DNA of 51,112 nucleotides from an uncultured Acidimicrobiales bacterium (GTDB lineage: Bacteria; Actinomycetota; Acidimicrobiia; Acidimicrobiales; SZUA-35), in assembly GCA_938029215.1 (NCBI GenBank), contig CALHFG010000079.1, forward strand, positions 1 through 51,112. Direction: 5' to 3'. The notes under the pieces are model-generated. The model ran no database searches and had not been told where the DNA came from. It saw only the letters and a program-made list of their open reading frames with translations. Below are positions 33,797 to 43,659 of this stretch, piece after piece. Position 1 is the first letter of the stretch; every line of letters starts with the position of its first letter. The position numbers and the translations under genes were made by a program.

Positions 33797-33821
33797 GTTC
33801 GAGTGGAGTATCTATTCGAAC
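33797..33821. other. Inverted repeat in the rpsO leader
   Basis: GTTCGA (33797-33802) and TCGAAC (33816-33821) flank 13 bases between the divergent enolase-family gene and rpsO. A TATACT -10-like element lies at 33780-33785, without a good -35. The repeat could be an S15 autoregulatory hairpin or a regulator site. Evidence is only the symmetry. Confidence 0.3.
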
Positions 33822-33869
33822 GGCTGGACCTGAGGGCCATCCTCCAACCACTGATCTAAGGAGATCCGA

Positions 33870-34148
33870 ATGAGCAAGCCAGCTGCGAACCTGCCTCCCA
33901 AGGCCGACACTATGAAGAAGTACGCCCGGACCGAGGGTGACACCGGCTCCCCCGAGGTGCAGATTGCGCTCCTCACCGACCGGATCCGTCATCTCACCGA
34001 CCATCTCGCAACGCACAAGAAGGACCACCACAGTCGTCGTGGTCTGCTGATGCTCGTCGGTCGTCGCCGTCGTCTCCTCGACTATCTCGCAGGTATCGAC
34101 GTCGAGCGCTACCGCTCGCTGATCTCCGAGCTCGGCCTGCGTCGCTGA
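33870..34148 (+). CDS. rpsO: 30S ribosomal protein S15
   Basis: At 92 residues this is normal length for S15. Diagnostic are [38 protein letters not shown] and [25 protein letters not shown] ribosome-binding site sits before ATG 33870. S15 is usually co-transcribed with pnp; here a strong terminator and katG intervene. Confidence 0.98.
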   Translation: MSKPAANLPPKADTMKKYARTEGDTGSPEVQIALLTDRIRHLTDHLATHKKDHHSRRGLLMLVGRRRRLLDYLAGIDVERYRSLISELGLRR

Positions 34149-34169
34149 TCAACGACATCTTCGGTTGCG

Positions 34170-34201
34170 CGACCCGCCGCCTGGCGGGTCGTTTGCGTTT
34201 T
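34170..34201 (+). terminator. Intrinsic terminator after rpsO
   Basis: CGACCCGCC (34170-34178) pairs with GGCGGGTCG (34183-34191) around a GCCT loop, followed by TTTGCGTTTT. The 9-bp GC-rich stem with T-tract makes a convincing terminator that separates rpsO from katG and pnp. Confidence 0.88.
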
Positions 34202-34231
34202 CGGGTGATGCGGCCGGCCGGTGGGCCTGAC

Positions 34232-34280
34232 CTATTGACGTGTCCAATGTTCATAGACAGGGTCTATGAACATTCAATAG
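34232..34280. promoter_or_regulatory. Palindromic operator upstream of katG
   Basis: AATGTTCATAGAC (34246-34258) and its exact complement GTCTATGAACATT (34262-34274) flank AGG: a perfect 13-bp inverted repeat. The symmetry extends outward. CTATTGA (34232-34238) matches TCAATAG (34274-34280), but on the left the two arms are separated by seven bases, so the outer arm is offset. A TTGACG -35-like hexamer overlaps the left outer arm (34235-34240). It lies 90 bases before katG and is probably the binding site of a dimeric, perhaps peroxide-responsive, regulator. It does not look like a standard Fur 7-1-7 box; the regulator is not identified. Confidence 0.72.
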
Positions 34281-36512
<2,232 letters not shown>

Positions 36513-36531
36513 ACGTAATTTGAACCTCCCG

Positions 36532-36575
36532 AATGGGGTCAGATCCCTTCCGAAAGGAAGGGGTCTGACCCCATT
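36532..36575 (+). terminator. Long GAAA-loop hairpin after katG
   Basis: A 20-bp arm (36532-36551) pairs with 36556-36575 around a GAAA loop, with only one G-T pair. The outer part reads AATGGGGTCAGA and its complement TCTGACCCCATT, followed by TTGAG. It likely ends or stabilises the katG transcript. The GGGGTCAGACCCC core resembles dispersed palindromes, and a half-arm match TCTGACCCCA occurs at 6348-6357, so it may be a member of a dispersed repeat family. Confidence 0.7.
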
Positions 36576-36645
36576 TTGAGGCTTGCACGGAAACTTGCTT
36601 GACAACGCATACACTTCTGCCGACGGGATAACCGTCGCGGCAATG

Positions 36646-36815
36646 GCAGAGCCTGGTTTCTGGCTCCCGAGCCCCTTCGAGCGAAGGGACAGCCCACAGA
36701 TGGGTGCACTCGGTAGCTGCAATCTGGGATCTGGTGTCGCCGCTGCTGTTCAACCAAGTTTGAACAGCCCCTGCTCCAGCGAGGGTCGCTGGCGCGCCGA
36801 ATACCCAAACACAAA
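36646..36815 (+). promoter_or_regulatory. Structured pnp leader, possibly an Actino-pnp RNA element
   Basis: The 312-base gap 36513-36824 contains no gene but several stem-loops ahead of pnp: GAGCC/GGCTC (36649-36653/36662-36666); CCCTTC/GAAGGG (36673-36678/36683-36688); GCTGTTCAA/TTGAACAGC (36745-36753/36760-36768, nine perfect pairs); and CCAGCGA/TCGCTGG (36776-36782/36786-36792). A longer CAGAT/ATCTG pairing (36697-36701/36722-36726) may join them. PNPase genes are commonly autoregulated through such leaders, and a conserved Actino-pnp RNA motif is known in actinobacteria. I infer, but cannot confirm, that this is a member. TTGACA (36599) and TACACT (36610) are promoter-like but not properly spaced relative to each other. 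Confidence 0.55.
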
Positions 36816-36824
36816 GGAGCATCC

Positions 36825-39272
36825 ATGGCTGATGCTGTACGAGTAAGTGGATCCGTCACCGCCGGTGACGGTCCAGAGATGATTCTCGAGTCAGGAAAGA
36901 TGGCTGGCCTCGCTAGCGGTTCCGTTGTCGCTCGCATGGGCGATACGCAGGTGCTGGTGGCAGCAACCGGCGCCCGTCGCGTGCGCGACGGCATCGATTT
37001 CTTCCCGCTCACCGTTGATGTCGAGGAGCGTTCATACGCTGCTGGCAAGATCCCCGGATCGTTCTTCCGTCGTGAAGGTCGGTCATCTGACCACGCAACC
37101 CTCACCGCTCGGTTGATCGACCGTCCGTTGCGCCCGTCGTTCCCCGACGGCTTCCGCAACGAGGTCCACGTCGTGGTCACCGTTCAGGCTGCTGATCAGG
37201 CCAACCCCTATGACGTTCTTGCGATCAACGCCGCCTCGGCAGCGCTGATGGTCTCCGACGTTCCTTTCGAGGGCCCGATCGGCGCGGTCCGTCTGGCATA
37301 CACCACCGATGGTGAGTGGCTGCCCCACCCCACCTACGCCGAGGGCGACGAATCGTCGTTCGAGATCGTGGTAGCTGGCCGTCAGCTCGACAACGGCGAC
37401 ATCGCCGTGATGATGGTCGAGGCCGGCGGAACCGAGACCACCTGGAACAATGTGCAGAACGGCGCTCCCAAGGTCGACGAGGCCGCTTTGGCTTCGGCCC
37501 TCACCGAGTCCGAGAAGTACATCAAGGAAGCCATCGCCCTCCAGCTCCAGCTGGTCGAGGCCACCGGCGGCCGCAAAGAGTTCTTCGAGTTCGATGCCCA
37601 GCTCGACTACACCGACGAGCAGATGGCTGCGGTGCAAGAGTTCGCCGGCGCCCGCATGGTCGAGGTGCAGAGCATTGCCGACAAGGCAAGCCGCGGCGAC
37701 GCCGAGTCCCAACTGCGCGACGACACCTTGGATGCACTCCTGGAGCGCTTCGAAGACGGCAACCCCATCGCCAAGAAGCAGCTCACGGCGGCCGTGCGTT
37801 CTCTTTCCAAGCAGGTTGTCCGCAGCCGTATTGTGAACGAGGGTGCCCGTATCGACGGTCGTGGAACCGCAGACCTTCGTCCGCTTTCGGCCGAGGTTGG
37901 CGTCATTCCCCGGGTGCACGGCTCTGGTCTTTTCCAGCGCGGTGAGACCCAAGTTCTCAACGTCACCACCCTGGGCATGGGACGCATGGACCAGATGATC
38001 GATGGCATCGATCCTCTGACCCGCAAGAAGTACATGCACCACTACAACTTCCCGCCCTTCTCCACCGGAGAAACCGGCTTCATGCGCGGCCCCAAGCGAC
38101 GCGAGATCGGCCACGGCTTGTTGGCCGAGCGCGCCCTCGTGCCGGTTGTGCCGTCACAGGAAGAGTGGCCCTACACCCTTCGTCTCGTCTCCGACGTGCT
38201 CACCTCGAACGGCTCCACCTCCATGGCGTCGGTCTGTGGTTCCAGCCTGTCGCTGATGGACGCCGGTGTGCCGATCAAGGCGCCGGTCGCCGGTATCGCC
38301 ATGGGTCTGGTGTACGCCGAAGGCAAGTACACCACCCTCACCGACATCCTCGGCGCCGAAGATGCCTTCGGTGATATGGACTTCAAGGTGGCCGGAACGT
38401 CTGAGTTCGTGACTGCCTTGCAGCTCGACACCAAGATCGACGGCATCCCCAGCGATGTGCTGGCCTCGGCTCTTAACCAGGCCAAGGAAGCCCGTCTCGC
38501 TATCTTGGCCGTGATGGAGGCCGCCATCTCCGCTCCCCGTGAAGACGTCACCGAGTACGCCCCGAAGATCATTTCCTTCGATATTCCGATCGACAAGATC
38601 GGCGAGGTCATTGGACCAAAGGGCAAGGTCATCAACAGCATTCAGTCCGAAACCGGCGCTGACATCAGCGTCGACGACGACGGAATTGTTGGCACCGTGT
38701 CGATCGCTTCGACCGACAAGGACATCGTCGATGAGGCCGAGCGTCAGATCAAGCTGATTCTTGATCCGCCCACCGCCGAGGTCGGCGCCGAGTACCCCGG
38801 AAAGGTCGTGAACATCACCAAGTTCGGTGCGTTCGTCAACATCCTTCCCGGGCGCGACGGTCTTCTACACATCTCCAAGATCGGTGGCGGTAAGCGCATC
38901 GATCGGGTTGAGGATGTGCTCGAACTGGGCCAGAGCGTTCCGGTTGTCGTCGAAGACATCGATCCCAACGGCAAGGTGTCACTGCGGATGGCAGGCGACA
39001 GTGGTGGCTCCGACGGAGGTGCGTCGCAAAAGCGCGTTGAGAAGGCCGTAGCCGCAGTCGAATCAGACTCTGGTTCCGACGGTGGCTCCGACTCCGAAAC
39101 CGAGTCGGTCTCCATGTCGTTCGAAGATGACTTCGAAGCAGCCGTTGGCGAAGAGTTCGGTGAGCTTGGACCCGAGGGTGCTGAGCTCAACGACGGTGGC
39201 AACAACCGGGGCCGTGGCCGCGGCGGTCGTGGTGGCAACAACCGCGGTGGCGGCGGACGTAACCGGCGCTAG
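36825..39272 (+). CDS. pnp: Polyribonucleotide nucleotidyltransferase with acidic and RG-rich tail
   Basis: An 815-residue phosphorolytic 3'-5' exoribonuclease. The first RNase PH domain is near ~10-220, followed by an all-helical linker. The second, catalytic RNase PH domain is near 320-540 and includes TSNGSTSMASVCGSSLSLMD. KH is near 580-645 (VIGPKGKVINSIQSETGADI) and S1 near 645-720 (GKVVNITKFGAFVNILPGRD). The last ~90 residues are an acidic Ser-rich stretch and then an Arg/Gly/Asn-rich tail (NRGRGRGGRGG), which makes the protein longer than typical PNPase. ATG 36825 has AAAGGAG upstream. It is normally paired with rpsO; here katG separates them. Confidence 0.98.
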   Translation: MADAVRVSGSVTAGDGPEMILESGKMAGLASGSVVARMGDTQVLVAATGARRVRDGIDFFPLTVDVEERSYAAGKIPGSFFRREGRSSDHATLTARLIDRPLRPSFPDGFRNEVHVVVTVQAADQANPYDVLAINAASAALMVSDVPFEGPIGAVRLAYTTDGEWLPHPTYAEGDESSFEIVVAGRQLDNGDIAVMMVEAGGTETTWNNVQNGAPKVDEAALASALTESEKYIKEAIALQLQLVEATGGRKEFFEFDAQLDYTDEQMAAVQEFAGARMVEVQSIADKASRGDAESQLRDDTLDALLERFEDGNPIAKKQLTAAVRSLSKQVVRSRIVNEGARIDGRGTADLRPLSAEVGVIPRVHGSGLFQRGETQVLNVTTLGMGRMDQMIDGIDPLTRKKYMHHYNFPPFSTGETGFMRGPKRREIGHGLLAERALVPVVPSQEEWPYTLRLVSDVLTSNGSTSMASVCGSSLSLMDAGVPIKAPVAGIAMGLVYAEGKYTTLTDILGAEDAFGDMDFKVAGTSEFVTALQLDTKIDGIPSDVLASALNQAKEARLAILAVMEAAISAPREDVTEYAPKIISFDIPIDKIGEVIGPKGKVINSIQSETGADISVDDDGIVGTVSIASTDKDIVDEAERQIKLILDPPTAEVGAEYPGKVVNITKFGAFVNILPGRDGLLHISKIGGGKRIDRVEDVLELGQSVPVVVEDIDPNGKVSLRMAGDSGGSDGGASQKRVEKAVAAVESDSGSDGGSDSETESVSMSFEDDFEAAVGEEFGELGPEGAELNDGGNNRGRGRGGRGGNNRGGGGRNRR

Positions 39273-39292
39273 CCCACAACGAAATAGCTAAT

Positions 39293-39330
39293 GAGGCCCC
39301 GGACCATTGGTCCGGGGCCTCTTTCGTTTT
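39293..39330 (+). terminator. Strong intrinsic terminator after pnp
   Basis: GAGGCCCCGGACC (39293-39305) pairs perfectly with GGTCCGGGGCCTC (39309-39321) around ATT, followed by TTTCGTTTT. A 13-bp stem plus T-tract is close to ideal for Rho-independent termination and isolates pnp from the ribokinase gene. Confidence 0.95.
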
Positions 39331-39349
39331 GCAGACCTAGGATCAACCG

Positions 39350-40240
39350 ATGACACAGATTGTGGTGGTCGGTTCGATCAACATCGATGACATCTACACC
39401 GCTCACTCGTTGCCGGTGGTTGGCGAAACCGTTACCGGCGCCCGGTACCAGCAGCAGGGTGGCGGAAAGGGTGCCAACCAGGCGGTTGCGGCCGCCTTCG
39501 ATGGTCTACCGGTGAAGATGATTGGGATGGTGGGACCCGATGCCGATGGGCAACGACAGATCGAAGAACTGGAGTCCCTAGGGGTCGACTGTTCGCTGGT
39601 CGGTGTGGGCACCGAGCCGACGGGGAGGGCGGCGGTGATGGTGGGAGGTGGAGACAACCAAATCGTTGTCGCGTCCGGTGCGAACCATCAGCTCAGCGTC
39701 CACACGATCATGCGGGCCTTCGACTCGATCGACGCTGGTGTGGTGTTGGTAAGCGCAGAGATTCACGACGAACCGCTGCTGGCCGCCTTGTTTGCCGCCC
39801 GTGACCGAGGACTGACCACCGTTTTTAATGCGGCACCGGCGCGTACATTTTCGACCCAGCTTGCCAAACAGGAGTTCCTCCTCGTTGTCAACGAGGTTGA
39901 GGCGGAAGTGGTCAGTTCGAACCACCAGATCACCACCCTGGGCTCGGAGGGATTGCGAATTCAGACTCCAGAACTATCGACCACGGTGCCAGCGCTCCTC
40001 GCCCCTGAGGTGGTCGACACCACCGGGGCTGGTGACGCCTTCTGTGGTGTGCTTGCTGCGTCACTCGCCAAGGGGATGAACCTCGAGACTGCGGCGCGGC
40101 GCGCCAACGCCGCCGGTTCGGCCGCCGTCCGAGTTGTTGGGGCGCGCACTTGGCGGTCGGTGCCGTTGCCCGCCGACGTCGCCGAGGTACTCGGGTCAAC
40201 GCGCTCGGTTGGCGATGGACTGGGCCCTGGCCCGCAATAG
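39350..40240 (+). CDS. rbsK: Ribokinase (PfkB family)
   Basis: A 296-residue PfkB-family sugar kinase, most like ribokinase, which phosphorylates ribose to ribose-5-phosphate. The N-terminal signature is VVVGSINIDDIYTAHSLPVV, then YQQQGGGKGANQAVAAA. The C-terminal active-site motif is DTTGAGDAFCGVLAASLA, which supplies the catalytic Asp and the anion hole. A nucleoside hydrolase two genes downstream could supply ribose, which supports ribokinase over other sugar kinases. ATG 39350 comes just after the pnp terminator; dapB begins nine bases past the stop. Confidence 0.9.
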   Translation: MTQIVVVGSINIDDIYTAHSLPVVGETVTGARYQQQGGGKGANQAVAAAFDGLPVKMIGMVGPDADGQRQIEELESLGVDCSLVGVGTEPTGRAAVMVGGGDNQIVVASGANHQLSVHTIMRAFDSIDAGVVLVSAEIHDEPLLAALFAARDRGLTTVFNAAPARTFSTQLAKQEFLLVVNEVEAEVVSSNHQITTLGSEGLRIQTPELSTTVPALLAPEVVDTTGAGDAFCGVLAASLAKGMNLETAARRANAAGSAAVRVVGARTWRSVPLPADVAEVLGSTRSVGDGLGPGPQ

Positions 40241-40249
40241 GCTGCGGCT

Positions 40250-41041
40250 ATGAGCATTCGAGTTGGGGTATTCGGAGCCGGCGGCCGCATGGGCGTCACC
40301 GTCTGTCAGGCCGTAGCCGCAGATCCCAACCTCGAACTGGTGGCGGCGGTCGATCCGAGCCACGACGGAATTGCTGCTCGAACCGTCATTGGAGTACCTG
40401 AGGCATCCTTTGATGTGTCGGGGAGCCCGGATGCGATGACCCAAGCGGGGGTCGAGGTTGCCATCGACTTCACCGCTCCGTCGGCGGCCCGTAACAACAT
40501 GCGTTTCTGTGCTGAGAACGGGATTCACGCGGTTGTGGGCACGTCGGGGTTTACCGAAGCCGAGTTCGACTCGATCGATGCCCAGTTCGTGTCGTCCAAC
40601 TGTCTGATCGCCCCCAACTTCGCTATCGGTGCCGTCTTGATGATGAGGTTCGCCGAGATGTCAGCGCCGTTTTTCGAGACTGCAGAGATCATCGAATTTC
40701 ACCACAACAACAAGCTCGACGCTCCCAGCGGTACCGCGGTCAACACGGCTGAACGGATGGCGGCTGCCAGCGTGGAATGGGCGGCTGATCCGACCGAGAC
40801 CGAGACCTACCCTGGTGGGCGTGGTGCCAGCGGCCCTGGCGGCATTCCGATCCACTCGGTCCGAATGGTCGGAATGGTGGCGCACCAAGAGGTGGTGCTG
40901 GGAACCACCGGCCAGAGCCTGGTAATCCGACACGACACTACCGACAGGTCTAGCTTCATGCCCGGCGTGGTGCTGGCAGCCAAGCGGGTCGGTGACCTTC
41001 GTGGTCTCACCATCGGGCTCGAGACGATTCTCGGGATCTGA
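40250..41041 (+). CDS. dapB: 4-hydroxy-tetrahydrodipicolinate reductase
   Basis: A 263-residue enzyme of lysine and diaminopimelate synthesis, acting after DapA. The nucleotide-binding start is VGVFGAGGRMGVTVCQA. VVGTSGFTEAEFD and NFAIGAVLMMRFAEM follow, then FHHNNKLDAPSGTA (the HH-xxKxDxPSGTA signature). ATG 40250 is close behind rbsK. dapA lies about 2.6 kb downstream on the same strand; the intervening genes are not lysine-related. Confidence 0.96.
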   Translation: MSIRVGVFGAGGRMGVTVCQAVAADPNLELVAAVDPSHDGIAARTVIGVPEASFDVSGSPDAMTQAGVEVAIDFTAPSAARNNMRFCAENGIHAVVGTSGFTEAEFDSIDAQFVSSNCLIAPNFAIGAVLMMRFAEMSAPFFETAEIIEFHHNNKLDAPSGTAVNTAERMAAASVEWAADPTETETYPGGRGASGPGGIPIHSVRMVGMVAHQEVVLGTTGQSLVIRHDTTDRSSFMPGVVLAAKRVGDLRGLTIGLETILGI

Positions 41042-41123
41042 GTGTCCACCGTGTCCTTCAACGATTGTTGACCGCCCACGCTGAGCCTTGGGTTGAGCAG
41101 GTTCTGGCGGGCAGACTGGGACA

Positions 41124-42065
41124 ATGGGCAAGCGACCAATCATCATCGACACCGATCCGGGACAGGACGACGCGATGGCGATTCTTCTGGCGCTCGGCTC
41201 GCCAGAACTCGATGTGCTCGGGATTACGTGCGTGGCGGGAAACACCCGGCTGCCCGCCGTCATCCGAAACGCCCGCATCATTTGTGAGCTCGCCAACCGT
41301 CCCGAGGTGCGCATCTTTGCGGGCTGTGACCGACCGATGGTTCGTGATCTCCAGACTGCGGAGCACGTGCACGGCCCAACCGGCCTTGACGGTCCCCAGT
41401 GGGACGAGCCCACGATGCCGGTGGAAGAACAACATGCGGTCGATTGGCTCGTCGACACGCTGCTTGCCGCCGAGGAGCCCATAACGCTGTGCCCCATCGG
41501 ACCGCTCACCAACATTGCAATGGCAATGATTCGAGAGCCGTTGATCATCCCCAAAATCAAAGAGGTTGTCAGCATGGGTGGGGGGTACTTCGTGGGAGGT
41601 AACGTCACCCCTGCTGCGGAGTTCAATATCTATGTCGACCCACATGCGGCTGACGTCGTCTACCGAAGCGGTGTGCCGCTGGTGGCCATGCCCCTCGATG
41701 TCACTCACAAAGCGCTTATGACCCGAGAATGGCTGGCTGACATGGGGCAGATTCCAGGCAAGCTCGGACACCACATCGCGGCGATGCTCAACTACTACCA
41801 GAAGTTCGACATCGACCGGTACGACGAATACGGGGGCCCGGTGCACGACCCGGCCACGGTCGCGTACCTTCTGCGGCCGGAACTCTTCTCTGGCAAAGAC
41901 TGCTTTGTGCAGATCGAAACGCAAAGCGAAGTGACGATGGGTATGACCGTCGTCGACTACTGGGGAGCACGTGGTCAAGACGCCAACTGCACCTGGATTC
42001 ATGAGGTTGACGCGGATGGGTTCTTCGCCCTGATGTTGGAGCGCATCAGCTCTCTCGCGGCGTAG
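41124..42065 (+). CDS. Inosine-uridine-type nucleoside hydrolase
   Basis: A 313-residue calcium-dependent hydrolase that splits ribonucleosides into base and ribose. The metal-binding motif DTDPGQDD is at residues 9-16. CPIGPLTNIAMA, VSMGGGY, AAEFNIYVDPHAA and the late metal ligand GGPVHDPATVAYL are all present, so the active site looks complete. Base preference cannot be read reliably. Ribose released here could be used by the ribokinase at 39350. Confidence 0.92.
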   Translation: MGKRPIIIDTDPGQDDAMAILLALGSPELDVLGITCVAGNTRLPAVIRNARIICELANRPEVRIFAGCDRPMVRDLQTAEHVHGPTGLDGPQWDEPTMPVEEQHAVDWLVDTLLAAEEPITLCPIGPLTNIAMAMIREPLIIPKIKEVVSMGGGYFVGGNVTPAAEFNIYVDPHAADVVYRSGVPLVAMPLDVTHKALMTREWLADMGQIPGKLGHHIAAMLNYYQKFDIDRYDEYGGPVHDPATVAYLLRPELFSGKDCFVQIETQSEVTMGMTVVDYWGARGQDANCTWIHEVDADGFFALMLERISSLAA

Positions 42066-42124
42066 GCCCGCTTGGAATCTCAGCCGACCCGATCGCGAGC
42101 GATTTGGGGCCGTAGAATCACAGG

Positions 42125-42862
42125 GTGACGGATGAGGGACTACGCCAACCCGATTCGAGTACACCGAGCCCTGAGCCGCACGAGTCCGACCGACCTCAGC
42201 TTCCCAAATGGCTGCTTCGAGTGTCGATTCTCATTGCGGCTGTTTCGCTCTTCACCGCGTGGGGTGGAAGTGCGTTGGCTCCACAACTGGTGGACAACAA
42301 CCCTCGGCTACTGATCGCTCTGAACCCATCGAATCCAAACCTGGTGCTTGTCAGCAACCAGATGTCCACTGCGTGGTTCTATGCCATCGGGTTCTTCCGG
42401 CTCGTTGCGTCCGATCCATTCAACTATCTCATCGGTCTGCACTTTGGCGACCAGGCCTTCGGTTGGGTGGAGCGCCGGAGCCGTACCTATGGCCCCTTCG
42501 TTCGACAGTTCGAGCAGTATTTTCGCCGCTTCGGTGTTCTCATTGTCTTCCTTGCCCCGAACAACATCGTCTGCATCATCGCCGGCGGAATCGGGATGCG
42601 AGCCCGGACCTTCTTCTTGGCCAACGCCACCGGAACGCTCTTCCGCCTGATCCTGATAAAGCAGTTCGGGAGCCAGTTTGAATCTCCCATCAGCGGTGTG
42701 GTCGACTTCATTGCTGAGAACAGAATCTGGTTCCTCATCGTCTCGGTCGGACTTGTCGGCTGGACAATTTTCGGTGAGTTCCGTGGCGACAACTCCGAGT
42801 TGCAGTCGCTCCGAGACATGGACAAGGCGGTCCGCGACGAATCGAGCGGGACCGACCGGTGA
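42125..42862 (+). CDS. VTT/DedA-like integral membrane protein
   Basis: A 245-residue membrane protein with a Pro/Ser/Asp-rich cytoplasmic head (~30 residues), a first helix (LLRVSILIAAVSLFTAWGG) and further helices. The central part resembles a VTT domain: a YFRRFGVLIVFLAPNNIVCI segment, then IAGGIGMRARTFFLAN, where the re-entrant proline and glycine pattern is partly kept. It is more diverged than the VTT protein at 4967. The start is GTG 42125. Its stop overlaps the SURF1 start (GTGA, 42859-42862). Function unknown. Confidence 0.75.
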   Translation: MTDEGLRQPDSSTPSPEPHESDRPQLPKWLLRVSILIAAVSLFTAWGGSALAPQLVDNNPRLLIALNPSNPNLVLVSNQMSTAWFYAIGFFRLVASDPFNYLIGLHFGDQAFGWVERRSRTYGPFVRQFEQYFRRFGVLIVFLAPNNIVCIIAGGIGMRARTFFLANATGTLFRLILIKQFGSQFESPISGVVDFIAENRIWFLIVSVGLVGWTIFGEFRGDNSELQSLRDMDKAVRDESSGTDR

Positions 42863-43641
42863 CAGCAACCGAGCTTCCCGATCAATCGGACCTGCCTGTC
42901 CAGCGGCGCCGCAGCGGCGAGGCCGACTGGACGTTCATCAGCGAACCGAAGTGGATCTTGTCTCACCTGTTCGCAGCCACCGTGATCACGCTGTTCGTCA
43001 TCGCGATGTTTTGGCAAATCGGACGCCGGGCCGAGCGAATCGAGCTGAACGAGACCGTCGCGGCCCGAGCCGACGCCGTGCCCCTCAGCATCCTGGCAGC
43101 CGTGCAGAGCGGCCCACCGGACGAAGTCGATTTCCGCCGCGTCTCCGATCTCGGGCGTTGGGTTGATCCCGACGTTGTCCGCGTTGCCAACCGGAGCAGC
43201 AATGGTGTCGCGGGGGAGTGGGTGGTCGGCCTGTTCGAAACCGACGCCGGAACGCCCGTGCTCGTCAATCGTGGTTTCACCGAACCCGGAGCCGAACTCT
43301 TCGCGCCGGATCCTTCGGCCGGAACGTCCATTCAAGGTTGGATGCGGACCTCCCGCGTCCGCGAGGGGCTCGGGGTCGAGGACACCGGCGAAGGCACGTT
43401 GGTCCCTCGTCTCGACGTCGTCGCGATCGAAGGGCGATTGCAAGGCGTATCGGTGGCGCCGATGTGGCTGCAACTTGACTCCACTGTTGACCCCGGCATG
43501 AGCCCCACACCCGTACCGCTCCCGGACCAAACCAACGGACCTCACTTCTCCTACGCCGTGCAGTGGGCGATCTTTGCAACGCTCGGCGCCATTGTGTACT
43601 CACTTCTGATGAGGAGAATCGCCACCACTGTCCGCGACTGA
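42859..43641 (+). CDS. SURF1 family protein
   Basis: A 260-residue protein of the SURF1 family, linked to haem a insertion and cytochrome c oxidase assembly. It has the family topology: one helix near the N-terminus (LFAATVITLFVIAMFWQIGR), a large external domain with VLVNRGF and IEGRLQG, and a second helix after GPHFSYAVQWAIFATLG. No cox genes are in the window, so it acts at a distance. It is translationally coupled to the VTT-like gene. Confidence 0.88.
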   Translation: MTATELPDQSDLPVQRRRSGEADWTFISEPKWILSHLFAATVITLFVIAMFWQIGRRAERIELNETVAARADAVPLSILAAVQSGPPDEVDFRRVSDLGRWVDPDVVRVANRSSNGVAGEWVVGLFETDAGTPVLVNRGFTEPGAELFAPDPSAGTSIQGWMRTSRVREGLGVEDTGEGTLVPRLDVVAIEGRLQGVSVAPMWLQLDSTVDPGMSPTPVPLPDQTNGPHFSYAVQWAIFATLGAIVYSLLMRRIATTVRD

Positions 43642-43659
43642 TCGTTGTAGGCTGATTCC

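Noticed and set aside
36599..36632. TTGACA ... GATAAC as a pnp promoter
   Set aside because: The spacing is about 22 bases, too long for a standard promoter; it is mentioned only as promoter-like sequence in the leader.
36513..36824. Small coding frame 36583-36846 upstream of pnp
   Set aside because: It runs through the stem-loop leader and into pnp in another frame, with no coherent protein pattern.
37083..38114. 343-codon minus-strand frame opposite pnp
   Set aside because: Leu/Val/Gly/His-rich shadow typical of antisense to conserved high-GC genes; pnp is unambiguous.
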